DNA from: Mycolicibacterium senegalense
GTDB lineage: Bacteria > Actinomycetota > Actinomycetes > Mycobacteriales > Mycobacteriaceae
Direction: 5' to 3'
Assembly: GCF_019645875.1 (NCBI RefSeq)
Contig: NZ_CP081000.1
Span: 1,116,001-1,180,000, forward strand
Length of the DNA: 64,000 bases
Shown here: positions 53,406-62,982 of the stretch, in pieces
Layout: each line of letters starts with the position of its first letter
Numbering within the stretch: the stretch's first letter is position 1
Program-made: the position numbers and the translations under genes
The notes under the pieces: generated by a model
Databases searched by the model: none
What the model was told of the DNA's origin: nothing
Seen by the model: the letters and a program-made list of their open reading frames with translations, nothing else

Positions 53406-56126
53406 ATGGCGGAAATCGCCGCCCCGGCAGAGGATGCATTGGTCAGCGCGCTCGCGCATTCCCGCAGCGCCACCGAAGTGCTTGAGGTTCTGGGCAGTTC
53501 GGGCGACGGGCTGGATGGCGACAGCGCGCGCGAGCGGCTGGCCGCCCACGGCCCGAACAAACTTCCCGAAAAGCGTCCCCGGCCTGCGATTCTGCGGTTC
53601 TTCGCGCAGTTCAACAATGTGCTGATCTACATCCTGATCGCCGCCGGTGTGCTCAAAGCCATCCTCAACGAGTGGATCGATTGCGCGGTTATCTTGTCTG
53701 TCGCGGTGATCAACGCCGTGGTCGGCTTGATCCAGGAAGGCCGGGCCCAGCGGGCGCTCGACAGCATCCGAGGCATGTTGTCGGTGACCGCGCAGGTCCG
53801 CCGTGACGGTCATTGGCAGCAGGTCGACGCGCAGACCCTGGTGCCGGGCGATGTCGTGCGCATCGCGTCGGGGGATCGCATCCCGGCCGACATGCGGCTG
53901 CTGACGGTTGCGAACCTGCGGGTGGAGGAGTCGGCGCTGACCGGTGAGTCTTTGCCGGCCAAGAAGGATGTGACACAGGTCGGCCCGGACGCCGGTCTGG
54001 GTGACCGGATGTCGATGGTGTACTCCGGCACCATCGTGGCGGCGGGTTCGGGCACGGGCGTGGTGACGGCGACCGGCACCAGCACCGAGATCGGCCGGAT
54101 CCAATCGTTGATCGCCGATGTGGAAACCATCGAAACGCCGCTGACCCGCAAGCTGGCGCGGTTCGGGCGCCAGCTGTCGGTGGGCATCCTGGGCGCGGCC
54201 GCGGTGATGCTGGTGATCGGCAAGCTGGTGCACCAGTTCACGGTGGATGAACTGATCACGGCGGCAATCGGTTTCGCTGTCGCCGCGATACCGGAGGGAT
54301 TGCCCGCCGTGGTCACCATCACCCTCGCGCTCGGGGTGCAGCAGATGGCCCGCCGGCGAGCGATCACCCGCAAGCTTCCCGCCGTCGAGGCACTCGGCGC
54401 GGTCAACGTCATCTGCTCGGACAAGACGGGCACACTCACGCAGAACGAGATGACCGCCCGCACCGTGGCCACCGCGCGTCACCTGTTCGGTGTCACCGGC
54501 ACCGGGTACCGGCCCGACGGCGCCCTCGAACTCGACGGCACATCGATCGACCCGGCGGACTATCCCGATTTGGCGGCATTGTTGACGACGATGGCCGTCT
54601 GTAACGACGCCCGCCTGAACGAGTCCGAGGGTCAGTGGCGGGTGGTGGGCGAGCCGACCGAGGGCGCGCTGCGCACACTGACCTTGAAGGCCCAGATCGA
54701 CGATGCGGACTGGCCACGCCTGGGCGTGGTGCCGTTCGAGTCGGCCAACAAGTTCATGGTGACCCTCAACGACACCCCCGGAGGGGAGCGCTACCTCTAC
54801 GTCAAAGGGGCACCGGACCGGCTGCTCGACCGGTCGGCCAGCCAGGCCGGCGCCTCGTCCGCGGAGCCACTCGATCGCGCCGCCTGGGAGGCGCGTATCG
54901 ACGAACTCAGCGGGCAGGGTCTGCGGGTGCTGGCCGCGGCCCGGCGGCCGGCGGGCAGTTCGGACACCGTCGACATCGGCGACGTCTCGGACGGGCTGGA
55001 GTTTCTCGGCGTCGTCGGCATCGTCGACCCGCCCCGGCCGGAAGCCGTCACTGCCATCGCCACCTGTCATGCGGCCGGCATCCAGGTCACCATGATCACC
55101 GGTGACCATGCCGGAACTGCGCAGGCCATCGCACGCGAGATGGGCATCATCAAAGCCGGCGAGGCACCGCGGGTGCTCACCGGAGCCGAGCTGGAGGAGA
55201 TGAGCCAGACCAGGTTGCGCGAGGTGGCCGACGACATCCACGTCTACGCCCGCACCAGCCCCGAACACAAGCTGCGCATCGTCAGCGCGTTGCAGGGCCA
55301 GGGCAAGGTGGTCGCGATGACCGGTGACGGTGTCAATGACGCACCGGCATTGACCCGCGCCGACATCGGCGTAGCGATGGGGATCAAGGGCACCGAGGCC
55401 ACCAAGGAAGCCGCCGGGATCATCCTGGCCGACGACAACTTCGCGACCATCGAGCGGGCCGTCGAAGAGGGCCGGCGGATCTACGACAACATCCGGAAAT
55501 CCGTGCTGTTCATGCTGCCTACCAACGGTGCGCAATCGTTGATCATCCTCGTGGCGATCCTGGCCGGGTTCGCGTTGCCGTTGCAGCCGGTGCAGATCCT
55601 GTGGGTCAACATGGTCACCTCCGTCACCCTGTCGCTGGCGCTGGTTTTCGAGAAGGCCGAGGACGGCCTGATGCAGCGGCCGCCGCGAACTCCCAAGCAA
55701 GCGTTGGTGAACCGGGCCGACGTCGCGATGATCGCGCTGGTGTCGATCCTGGTCGCCGGCGCCACCCTGGCGGAGTTCTTCGTGGCCCGCGCCGGTGGAT
55801 ATCCGTTGGCGGTAGCGCAGACCGCCGCGGTGAACATGCTGGCCCTGGGCCAGTTGGCCTACCTGCTGAACTGCCGGTTCGTCACCTCGTCGAGCCTGCG
55901 GCCGCAGGTGTTCCGGGGCAATCCTTGGGTGTGGCGGATGGCCGGCGCCATGATCGCACTGCAGTTGGTGTTCACCTACGCGCCGTTCATGCACACCTGG
56001 TTCCACTCGGCGCCCATCACCTTCCGCGGGTGGTCGGTGGCGATCGCGTTGTCGATCGTGATCTTCCTGACCATCGAGACCGCCAAGTGGGTGGGACGCC
56101 GGTTCATGCCGACGCTGGTGACGTAG
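53406..56126 (+). CDS. P2-type cation-transporting ATPase (CtpF-like)
   Basis: 906 residues, same size as CtpF of M. tuberculosis as I remember it. Actuator motif LTGES (178-182), ion-site span AAIPEGLP (293-300), phosphorylated Asp339 in [15 protein letters not shown] nucleotide site, MITGDH and the hinge [12 protein letters not shown] are intact. TM6 [12 protein letters not shown] is close to Ca-type pumps. It likely exports calcium or a related divalent or alkali cation; the specificity is inferred. No DosR-type signal was looked for beyond the visible leader. Start ATG 53406. Confidence 0.9.
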   Translation: MAEIAAPAEDALVSALAHSRSATEVLEVLGSSGDGLDGDSARERLAAHGPNKLPEKRPRPAILRFFAQFNNVLIYILIAAGVLKAILNEWIDCAVILSVAVINAVVGLIQEGRAQRALDSIRGMLSVTAQVRRDGHWQQVDAQTLVPGDVVRIASGDRIPADMRLLTVANLRVEESALTGESLPAKKDVTQVGPDAGLGDRMSMVYSGTIVAAGSGTGVVTATGTSTEIGRIQSLIADVETIETPLTRKLARFGRQLSVGILGAAAVMLVIGKLVHQFTVDELITAAIGFAVAAIPEGLPAVVTITLALGVQQMARRRAITRKLPAVEALGAVNVICSDKTGTLTQNEMTARTVATARHLFGVTGTGYRPDGALELDGTSIDPADYPDLAALLTTMAVCNDARLNESEGQWRVVGEPTEGALRTLTLKAQIDDADWPRLGVVPFESANKFMVTLNDTPGGERYLYVKGAPDRLLDRSASQAGASSAEPLDRAAWEARIDELSGQGLRVLAAARRPAGSSDTVDIGDVSDGLEFLGVVGIVDPPRPEAVTAIATCHAAGIQVTMITGDHAGTAQAIAREMGIIKAGEAPRVLTGAELEEMSQTRLREVADDIHVYARTSPEHKLRIVSALQGQGKVVAMTGDGVNDAPALTRADIGVAMGIKGTEATKEAAGIILADDNFATIERAVEEGRRIYDNIRKSVLFMLPTNGAQSLIILVAILAGFALPLQPVQILWVNMVTSVTLSLALVFEKAEDGLMQRPPRTPKQALVNRADVAMIALVSILVAGATLAEFFVARAGGYPLAVAQTAAVNMLALGQLAYLLNCRFVTSSSLRPQVFRGNPWVWRMAGAMIALQLVFTYAPFMHTWFHSAPITFRGWSVAIALSIVIFLTIETAKWVGRRFMPTLVT

Positions 56127-56175
56127 CCGCCGGGCGAACCGGGTGTTTCCAGCTTGCGGGAGGATGATCAAGTCC

Positions 56176-56457
56176 ATGACCCGCATGTCGGTTCTCTCTG
56201 GCGCACTGTTGTCGGCTGCGGGTGTCGCAGTTTCCGTGGTGGCGGCTCCGGTGGCTTCCGCCGGGGCCGACGATGTGATCCGCGACCTGGAATCGCAGGG
56301 CTATACCGTTCACATCAACTGGACCAACGGATTCGACACCAAGCCGCTGTCGGAGTGCTGGGTTACCGGCGTCAACAATCCCGCCGATGAGCAGCCCGGC
56401 CCGACGACGTTCGTCACCGTCTACGTCGACGTCGCCTGCCCGAATCACGATTACTGA
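56176..56457 (+). CDS. Small secreted protein of unknown function, copy 2
   Basis: 93 residues from ATG 56176; ATG 56164 abuts the GGGAGG site, so it is less likely. Signal peptide VLSGALLSAAGVAVSVVAA, mature part begins near AGADDVIRDLESQGYTVH, with SECWVTGV and TVYVDVACPN. It is paralogous to the protein at 30123-30443: same length, two Cys, and the same motif order. It lies 49 bases after the cation ATPase stop; cotranscription is possible. Confidence 0.8.
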   Translation: MTRMSVLSGALLSAAGVAVSVVAAPVASAGADDVIRDLESQGYTVHINWTNGFDTKPLSECWVTGVNNPADEQPGPTTFVTVYVDVACPNHDY

Positions 56458-56478
56458 GCGCTTGTGGAACGTCCGGGC

Positions 56479-58290
56479 CTACGGGCTGACGGGCATCGTC
56501 GTCACCGGTGAACCGCCGGAGCCGCTGCTGCTTCCGCCACCGAAGAGTCCGCCGCCGCTGGAGGATCCGCCTTCGCTCGATGACGATCCGCCGCCCGACG
56601 GGTATTGCGGCGCGACCGTCGTCACCGGCGCCTGGGACGCCGGCTGTTCGACCGGCGGCGTGTAGGTCGGCGCGGTGTGCGTCGGCACTTCGATCGTCGG
56701 CACGGAGGCTTCCGTCGACGTGTGGGTCGGCGGCACCGTGGTGGTGGGCGGGGCCGTCGTCGTGGGCGGTGCGGTGGTGGTCGGCGGTGCGGTCGTGGTC
56801 GTCGGCGGCGCGGTGGTGGTAGGCGGCTCCGTCGTGGTGGTGGGCGGTTTCGTGGTGGTGGTGGGTGGTGCCGTGGTCGTGGGTGGCGTGGTCGTCGGCA
56901 CCCACGGTGACGGCAATGTCGGCCACACGACCGGCGGTAGCGGAATCGGCACGGGCAGGGGCACCGGAACCGGAACGGGGACCGGCCCGGGTGCCACCTC
57001 GACCGGCGGGGGAGCGGGGACCGCGGGCGGGGCGGCCGGCGGGGCCACCGGGGGCGCCTGGACCGGTTGGTTGCCGGTGCCCTGGCGTACCTTGGGCGCG
57101 GCCGGAGCCGCGGGCGGTGGGGTCAGCACCGACACGGGCAGAGCCACCGGATCCGGCTCATGCGGTACCTGTGGCAGGTAATTCCCGGGCACGGTCTGTG
57201 CCTGCTGGGTGGGCGCCGGCTGCGCGCGCACATCGGCCGCCGGCCGGACGTTGATCGCGACGGTGACGGCCAGCGTGGCGAAGGCCACCACCACGAACGT
57301 CAAGGCACTGCCCATGAGCAGCATCCGCGGCGGTGGCGGCGCGATCACCGTCGTGTAGTCGGGGTCCTCGTCCTGCTCGGGCACGAACTCGTTGACCGCG
57401 TCCATCGGCATCTCGTCGGCCCATGGCTGGTCCTCGGGCTCCTGCGAGTACGCCAGATCCGGTCCGACGGCGGCGGAGTCCGCAGGGGCAGGAGCCATTT
57501 GCGTGGCATCGCCGGCGGCGGGCGCCATTTGCGTCGCGTCAGCCGCGGGCGCCATCTGCGTGGCCTCCGACACCGGCGCCATCTGGGTCGGGTCTTGTGG
57601 CACACCGACCACAGGTGCCATTTGCGTGGACGCACTCGCCGGTGCGATATCGCCGACCAATTGAGCCGCACCGCGGGCGATCGCGTAGCCGGCGTCGGCG
57701 GCCACCTCGACCGGTGCGGTCGAACTGAGTTCTGCCGCAACGGAATCGAGATCGAGACGCTGCCCGACCAGCAGCACACGGGTGGGGGCTTCGTCGGCGG
57801 GCACCCGCTGCAGCACTGCCGCGCACGCGGCGGCCGGCCCGGCGGTGCCGATCGGCGCGGTGGCCAACGTCGTCGATGTCGGGGTCGGTGCCGCCGTGCG
57901 GTCCCCGACCACGGTGAGCGACACGGTGTCGTCATCGGCGAGCAGCAGGGCGGCGTCGGCACCCACGCTGCGGGCCAGCGCTGCGGCGGCCTCGGCTTCG
58001 GTCACCACCTCGACGTTCGGCACCCCGGCGTCGAGCACGGTCTGGCGCAATGTGTCGGCGGCCGACTCGTCGGGCACGCACAGTCGGGTCGCGGCCACCT
58101 GGTTGCCCGACTCGGTCACGGCTCGGTAGGTGCCGATGATGGTCTCGGCCAATTCCGACATCTCGGCCACCAGGTCGTCGGGCAGATCGAGCGCGTACTG
58201 ATCCAGAACCTGGCCGCCGCTCGCGGGCGAACCGATCATGGCCAAGCGCGCCACACGCCCGGTGACCGCCACCCCGAGGACTACGTCCAC
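56479..58290 (-). CDS. Membrane protein with Hsp70-like N-domain, TQMAP repeats and Pro/Thr-rich outer region
   Basis: 603 residues. Residues 1-210 have the pattern of a degenerate actin/Hsp70 ATPase fold: VVLGVAVTGRVARLAM at the start, ALLLADDDTVSLTVVGD, TRVLLVGQRLDLDSV and GYAIARGAAQLVG. Residues 222-267 carry five TQMAP copies. One span (about 323-347: LLMGSALTFVVVAFATLAVTV) follows. Outside is Pro/Val-rich, then a run of PPTTT repeats (about 466-520), and a Gly/Ser tail. The N-terminus belongs to a mycobacterial family of unknown function (DUF7159-like). It is divergent from the membrane protein at 58474-60129. Confidence 0.75.
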   Translation of the reverse strand: MDVVLGVAVTGRVARLAMIGSPASGGQVLDQYALDLPDDLVAEMSELAETIIGTYRAVTESGNQVAATRLCVPDESAADTLRQTVLDAGVPNVEVVTEAEAAAALARSVGADAALLLADDDTVSLTVVGDRTAAPTPTSTTLATAPIGTAGPAAACAAVLQRVPADEAPTRVLLVGQRLDLDSVAAELSSTAPVEVAADAGYAIARGAAQLVGDIAPASASTQMAPVVGVPQDPTQMAPVSEATQMAPAADATQMAPAAGDATQMAPAPADSAAVGPDLAYSQEPEDQPWADEMPMDAVNEFVPEQDEDPDYTTVIAPPPPRMLLMGSALTFVVVAFATLAVTVAINVRPAADVRAQPAPTQQAQTVPGNYLPQVPHEPDPVALPVSVLTPPPAAPAAPKVRQGTGNQPVQAPPVAPPAAPPAVPAPPPVEVAPGPVPVPVPVPLPVPIPLPPVVWPTLPSPWVPTTTPPTTTAPPTTTTKPPTTTTEPPTTTAPPTTTTAPPTTTAPPTTTAPPTTTVPPTHTSTEASVPTIEVPTHTAPTYTPPVEQPASQAPVTTVAPQYPSGGGSSSSEGGSSSGGGLFGGGSSSGSGGSPVTTMPVSP

Positions 58291-58473
58291 GGTTCTACTC
58301 CTTGCTTTATGGGTGTTGTACGAGCCCCGACGGACAAATCCAAGCTACCGCACAGGTGGGACGGGCCCTGGGGGTGAAGCGATGCGGCTGCCAGCGCTGC
58401 TTGTGCGTCGGAGCAAAAGTGAGCACGCTGGTTGAGTCCCGCTGCGGTGTCACTCATAGAGAGGAATCGGTTC

Positions 58474-60129
58474 GTGAGCGACGAGCGTTACGACGCGTCC
58501 GCCACCGTCGAGGTGGCGACGATGGCCGCGCCAGTCGTGGAGCGTCCGCCGCGGGTCGGCTACCTGCCCACCCGGACCAACCGGCTGCGTGACGGCCTCG
58601 CCGTGGTGTTGCTCGTCACGGCCATGTTGCTCCCGTGGAACCTGGAATTCGGCCTCGGCATCCCCGGCAGAGCCGGGTCGACGTTCGCGGCGCTGGCGGT
58701 CGTGACGCTGCTGGCCATCGGTGCCGCGCTCGCTCCGCACCTCGGTCCGCTGCGGCTGGCCGCCGCCGGCTCCGACGTCCGCCGCACCGGCCACGTCCGG
58801 CTGGCGCTGAGCGTCCCCTACCTCGTCGTGGTGGTCTGCTTCGTCGGCTACCACGTGGCGCAGACGGTGAGCGGCGGCGGAACCGGCGCAGTGCCGCCGG
58901 GGGTGGGGCCGGGCATGCTGCTCGGTGTTGCCGGCGCCCTGTTGGCGGGGCAACCGCCCATCACCTCGATCACCATCGAGGACAACAAGTTTCGCCGCTG
59001 GTACACGATCGCCCGGGTGATCGGGTTCGTCTCGATCGCCTTGGCGACGTTGTCGGTCGCGTTCAACCTCTACTGGCGGTTGCGGTACCTGTTCGTCACC
59101 GCGGGCGAGTTCGGCGGTCATGACATCGCCGTGATCGTCACCACGTTGCTCTACGGCGCGGAGGCGATGATCGCTCTGGTCATCGCCTCACGCTGGCTGA
59201 CCGAGCGCACCGGCGCGGCGCGGCTGGCCACCACCGCCGTCGGTGTCTCCGGTGCGATGGCCGCCACGCTGGTGTGGCTGGCCGGAATCGGCCGCGATAT
59301 CGACGCCTTTCACGGCATCGCCCAGAACACGTCGACGGCCGCGGTGGGTTACGAGGGCTACCTCGCCTGGGCGGCCGCGGCGGCGATCGTCGCACCGACG
59401 ACGTTGTACGCCGTGTTCCTGATCAAGCCGCCCACCATCGGTGCCTACCGCGGCGCCGCGCAGAAGTGCCTGACGCTCATCGCCTTCTGGGCGTTCGCGG
59501 CCGCCGCGTTGCGGGTGGTCGACTTCCTGATCGCCCTGTCGCTCGACCTGCCGCGGGCGTTGTACGACACCGTGGCGATGACGGTGTTCAACCTGATCAC
59601 CGCATTGGTGGCGCGGTGGCTGCACCGCCAGCTCGACAAGGGGATCACCTCGACGACCGTCGCCGCCGCGTTCAGCGCCGTGTTGTTCGTGTTCACCGTG
59701 GCCAACGTGGCCATCGGGGTGGCCCTGGCGCCGCGCTATGCCGGGCCCGCGCCGGCCGCGATCTACGGCAACAACCTGGCTCAGCAGATCACCAGCACGT
59801 TCGACGTCACGGTGTGTGTGCTGAGCTTGCTCGTGCTGGCGGTGATGGTGTTCACCGGGCCGTTCGCGGGCTACCTGGTGCGACGCGAAACTCGTGCCGC
59901 CAAACCCGTGCCCGAACCGCCGACGGAGGTGGTGCCGCCCAGGCCTGCCGTCGAAGAGTCCGCCCCGCCGACCATCGTTCGGCAGCCACGGGCGGCATCC
60001 GTGCCGAGAATCGTTCGACTGAAAGAGGATTCGACGACGGTGCTGGCTGCACCGCCCACCGCCGACCTTCAGGTGCCGACGCAGGCGCTGCGGATCCAGC
60101 GTCGTCCGCAGCGCCCGCCACAGCGTTAA
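58474..60129 (+). CDS. Multi-spanning membrane protein of unknown function
   Basis: 551 residues from GTG 58474, with GAGGAA 9 bases upstream. A ~35-residue N-terminal tail with Thr and Pro precedes about ten hydrophobic spans (LAVVLLVTAMLLPW, GLGIPGRAGSTFAALAVV, and so on). The cytosolic C-terminal ~90 residues are Pro-rich with TEVVPPRPAVEESAPPT and end basic. I do not recognise a function. It is divergent from the TQMAP-repeat protein (183 bases apart) and its TAA stop overlaps the convergent TAA of the PE-PPE hydrolase. Confidence 0.75.
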   Translation: MSDERYDASATVEVATMAAPVVERPPRVGYLPTRTNRLRDGLAVVLLVTAMLLPWNLEFGLGIPGRAGSTFAALAVVTLLAIGAALAPHLGPLRLAAAGSDVRRTGHVRLALSVPYLVVVVCFVGYHVAQTVSGGGTGAVPPGVGPGMLLGVAGALLAGQPPITSITIEDNKFRRWYTIARVIGFVSIALATLSVAFNLYWRLRYLFVTAGEFGGHDIAVIVTTLLYGAEAMIALVIASRWLTERTGAARLATTAVGVSGAMAATLVWLAGIGRDIDAFHGIAQNTSTAAVGYEGYLAWAAAAAIVAPTTLYAVFLIKPPTIGAYRGAAQKCLTLIAFWAFAAAALRVVDFLIALSLDLPRALYDTVAMTVFNLITALVARWLHRQLDKGITSTTVAAAFSAVLFVFTVANVAIGVALAPRYAGPAPAAIYGNNLAQQITSTFDVTVCVLSLLVLAVMVFTGPFAGYLVRRETRAAKPVPEPPTEVVPPRPAVEESAPPTIVRQPRAASVPRIVRLKEDSTTVLAAPPTADLQVPTQALRIQRRPQRPPQR

Positions 60130-61667
60130 CCGGCCTTGGCGCTCTCGTGCTCGGCGGGCCGGTCGCGCTTGGTCTGCGCTGACTTCGCGGTGGGTTTGGC
60201 CGGGCGAACAGTCGAGCGGGTAGAGGAGCGGGTCGAATCGCGGCCGGCTGCGTCCGTCGCCTCCGCGACCGCCTTCAACCTCGGCAGCGAATCGCCGCGC
60301 GAAAGGCCCGTTTGCGCCGGGGCCCTGCGGGCGCGCAGAGGCTTCGGGGAGGTGTCGGCGACGGGCGGTTCAACGGCCGGGGGAGTCGAGGTTCGTCCGC
60401 CGATGGCCTGCAGCACCTTGGCGAACGGCCGGGTGGCGTTCGACAGGGCAGCGGCGACGTTCTCCACCGCGTGGCGCAGATCCTGCTCGAATGGCGAGTT
60501 GCCCACCGGATGCACCGGACGCACGATGACCGGGGTTTGGGGCTCGGTGTCCGACACCACGGGCTGGGGCAGGGTGGGGACGTATTTCTCGCCGCCCAGA
60601 ATCGCCAGGGACTGTGCGAAGGCCGCCGGGAGTTGGTCGAGTGCTTCCTGCAGCTTCTCCGGCGGGGCCACCCAGCTGAATTCCGGGGCGTGGCTGGGGT
60701 CTGCGGTGCGGTCGTAACCCATCTCGACGAACACCCGCAGCACCGGGTCGAGCGCGTCGACGAAACGCTCCGCGCCGACCAAGGATGCCGGTATCCGCAG
60801 CGGGGCCAGCAGTGGAAGGTATTGGGGCAGCATCACGTAGGTGGTGTTGCCCACCTGTGTGGTGACGGCATTCGGTGCGTCCGGGTACTCCAGCAGGTAG
60901 CCGGGAAAGACGTGTCCGAACGCTTGCCCGGCAAAGGAGTTCGCCAGCGAGATCACGTTGAAATAGGCCGGGAAGTCGGCGATGGCGTCGTACTGGTTCT
61001 GGTAATAGGTTGTCTTGAAAGGGCTGTCGGATGGGCCCGGGCGGCCCAGCGGGAAGATGTCACCCAATATCGGGAGAGTGTTCCACGACGCCAATCGGGA
61101 CAAGATGCCGCCGTCGGGCTGATACGGATTGCCGATGAACACGAACTCGTAATTGTGGGCGTTGGCAAGGAAATTAGGGTCCAGTGCCATGGCGGCTCGC
61201 GCGATCTCGGCGACCTGGTTACCTTGCGATACCCCGATGATCGTGACTTTTTCACCGGCAGCAATCCCGGCGAGGTCCTGCAGCAGGTAACCCGCGCCGA
61301 CCGACTCGGATCGTTTCAGCGACTGCGGCCAGTACGGAAGGTCCGACAGCACCGGCAGATCCGAGATCATCGGGATGTCGAGGTTGATCTGTGCGGGGTA
61401 GGGCAGGGTGTGGAACGAGTCGCCTTCCGGGACCGTGGTTCCGTAGAACAACATCGGAACGGTCAGCCCGAATGCGTCGAACGACGGCCCAACCCCGATC
61501 GTCGTTCCGGTCAGTTGAACAGCGGCGCTGTAGGCGGCCGTCGGTGTGGTGACCGTGACCCCTGCCGAAGCCACGGCGACGCCGCCGGCGGTCAGCAACG
61601 TCGCGGCCCATGAAACGCTGTGCCGGCGCGCACGGCGCGACGACACCCCCCGACCCCGAGCCATCAT
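60126..61667 (-). CDS. PE-PPE domain hydrolase without PE/PPE leader
   Basis: 513 residues. Signal-like N-terminus WAATLLTAGGVAVASAG. The PE-PPE domain (PF08237 type, about residues 60-320) is an alpha/beta hydrolase with IIGVSQGNQVAEIARAA (GxSxG, Ser). YEFVFIGNPYQPDGGILSRL and YQNQYDAIADFPAYFNV are typical. The C-terminal ~110 residues are Pro/Lys/Arg/Ser-rich and disordered-looking. Members hydrolyse short-chain esters and are found in the cell envelope. It is divergent from a cutinase with 48 bases between starts. Confidence 0.88.
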   Translation of the reverse strand: MMARGRGVSSRRARRHSVSWAATLLTAGGVAVASAGVTVTTPTAAYSAAVQLTGTTIGVGPSFDAFGLTVPMLFYGTTVPEGDSFHTLPYPAQINLDIPMISDLPVLSDLPYWPQSLKRSESVGAGYLLQDLAGIAAGEKVTIIGVSQGNQVAEIARAAMALDPNFLANAHNYEFVFIGNPYQPDGGILSRLASWNTLPILGDIFPLGRPGPSDSPFKTTYYQNQYDAIADFPAYFNVISLANSFAGQAFGHVFPGYLLEYPDAPNAVTTQVGNTTYVMLPQYLPLLAPLRIPASLVGAERFVDALDPVLRVFVEMGYDRTADPSHAPEFSWVAPPEKLQEALDQLPAAFAQSLAILGGEKYVPTLPQPVVSDTEPQTPVIVRPVHPVGNSPFEQDLRHAVENVAAALSNATRPFAKVLQAIGGRTSTPPAVEPPVADTSPKPLRARRAPAQTGLSRGDSLPRLKAVAEATDAAGRDSTRSSTRSTVRPAKPTAKSAQTKRDRPAEHESAKAG

Positions 61668-61715
61668 TTGTGAATTCCTTTCCTAAGAGTTCTCTTTGGT
61701 TTTTGAGGGACCTGT

Positions 61716-62660
61716 ATGCCTCCGGTTGCTCGGGGCGCGCTCAATGCTGCGCTATGTCACAGTGAATTAGTGGGGAAATTCGGAACTGTCGGTTTGGTTG
61801 CCGTCATGGCGGGGGCGGCTTCGGTGCTGAACACCATCGCAATGCCGTCCGCCACTGCGGCACCGTGTCCGGATGCCGAGGTGATATTCGCCCGCGGCAC
61901 GACCGAAGCACCCGGTGTCGGCGATACCGGCGCGGCGTTCGTTGATTCGTTGCGCGCCAACGTCGCTCCGAAATCGGTGGAGGTCTATCCGGTCGACTAC
62001 CCGGCGACCACCGATTTCCCCACTGCCGTACAGGGAATCGCCGATGCCCGGGCACACATCATGACCACCGCGGCCAATTGCCCCGATACCAAGATGGTGC
62101 TCGGCGGGTTCTCTCAGGGCGCGGCGGTCATCGGTTTCGTAACTGCCAGCGTTGTGCCGGACGGGATTTCGCCGGATAGCGTGCCTACGCCCATGCCGCC
62201 GGATTTAGCTGACCACGTGTCGGCCGTCGCGTTGTTCGGCAAGCCGTCGCAGCGATTCATGAGGGTGCTCAACAACCCATCGGTGATCGTCGGCCCGAAT
62301 TACACGGCCAAGGCCATCGACCTCTGTGTCGACAACGACCTGGTGTGTGACCCGCAGGGCAGAAGCTTCGGCATCCACACGCAGTACGCGGAGGCCGGGC
62401 TGGTCAATCAGGGTGCCGCCTTTGCGGCGAGCAAGCTTCAGGACGACTGGGCTCGTCAGGCAACACCGCCCGCTCCACCGGCGACGCTGGCCGGCGCCGG
62501 GCCGGCGCAGCCGTCGCGGGTACCTGCTCAACCGGTGCAAGCCGCTCCGCCGGCACAGCACATGGGTCCGGTGCCGCGGAACCTTCCCGGCCCGGCCCCG
62601 GCTCAAAGCCCGCCGGCGCCGACCACGTCCACCCCGGTGCCCGTCGCGCCGCTGGCGTGA
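61716..62660 (+). CDS. Cutinase-family serine esterase
   Basis: 314 residues from ATG 61716 (GAGGGA 6 bases upstream). Secretion segment VGLVAVMAGAASVLNTIAMPSATA, then CPDAEVIFARGTTEAPGVG, the nucleophile LGGFSQGAAVIG, the Asp in DLCVDNDLVC and the His in FGIHTQYAEAG, plus paired Cys. The domain ends near residue 250. The last ~65 residues are Pro/Ala-rich. It would cleave lipid or cutin-like esters outside the cell. GTG 61770 is an alternative start. Confidence 0.9.
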   Translation: MPPVARGALNAALCHSELVGKFGTVGLVAVMAGAASVLNTIAMPSATAAPCPDAEVIFARGTTEAPGVGDTGAAFVDSLRANVAPKSVEVYPVDYPATTDFPTAVQGIADARAHIMTTAANCPDTKMVLGGFSQGAAVIGFVTASVVPDGISPDSVPTPMPPDLADHVSAVALFGKPSQRFMRVLNNPSVIVGPNYTAKAIDLCVDNDLVCDPQGRSFGIHTQYAEAGLVNQGAAFAASKLQDDWARQATPPAPPATLAGAGPAQPSRVPAQPVQAAPPAQHMGPVPRNLPGPAPAQSPPAPTTSTPVPVAPLA

Positions 62661-62697
62661 ATCGGCCGTGAATCGGCCGTGAATCGGCGTTGTCGGG

Positions 62698-62982
62698 TCA
62701 GTGCGCGTTATTGCTGAACAGATAGACACCGGTGTGGTGGCCGATGAAGTTGTTGGCGATGAACAGCACGCCCGTGACCACGACCACCAGCACCAACGCG
62801 AACATCACCCAGCTCAGGCCGGTCAGCAGCCGGCCACGGCCGGGTTCTGAGGCACCGGCGGCGACATCGCCCGCGATGTGCAGGCGCACCCCGATCGCGA
62901 ACAACGTCGGCACTGAGGCGCCCACCGCCAATCCGAAGAGCAGGATCTTGCCGACGGCCACAAGGTTGATCCAGTTGCTCAT
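62698..62982 (-). CDS. Small membrane protein next to pitA
   Basis: 94 residues from ATG 62982, in an ATGA overlap with the phosphate permease. Two spans: INLVAVGKILLFGLAVGASVPTLFAIGVRL and MFALVLVVVVTGVLFIANN, with a His-rich end (GHHTGVYLFSNNAH). It matches what I recall of Rv0544c beside pitA. Function unknown; an accessory role in phosphate uptake is likely. Confidence 0.8.
   Translation of the reverse strand: MSNWINLVAVGKILLFGLAVGASVPTLFAIGVRLHIAGDVAAGASEPGRGRLLTGLSWVMFALVLVVVVTGVLFIANNFIGHHTGVYLFSNNAH

Noticed and set aside
56675..57181. Plus-strand Gly/Val-rich frame resembling a PE_PGRS or repeat protein
   Set aside because: It is the antisense of the PPTTT and Pro-rich coding repeats of the gene at 56479-58290; the repeat look is inherited from that gene.
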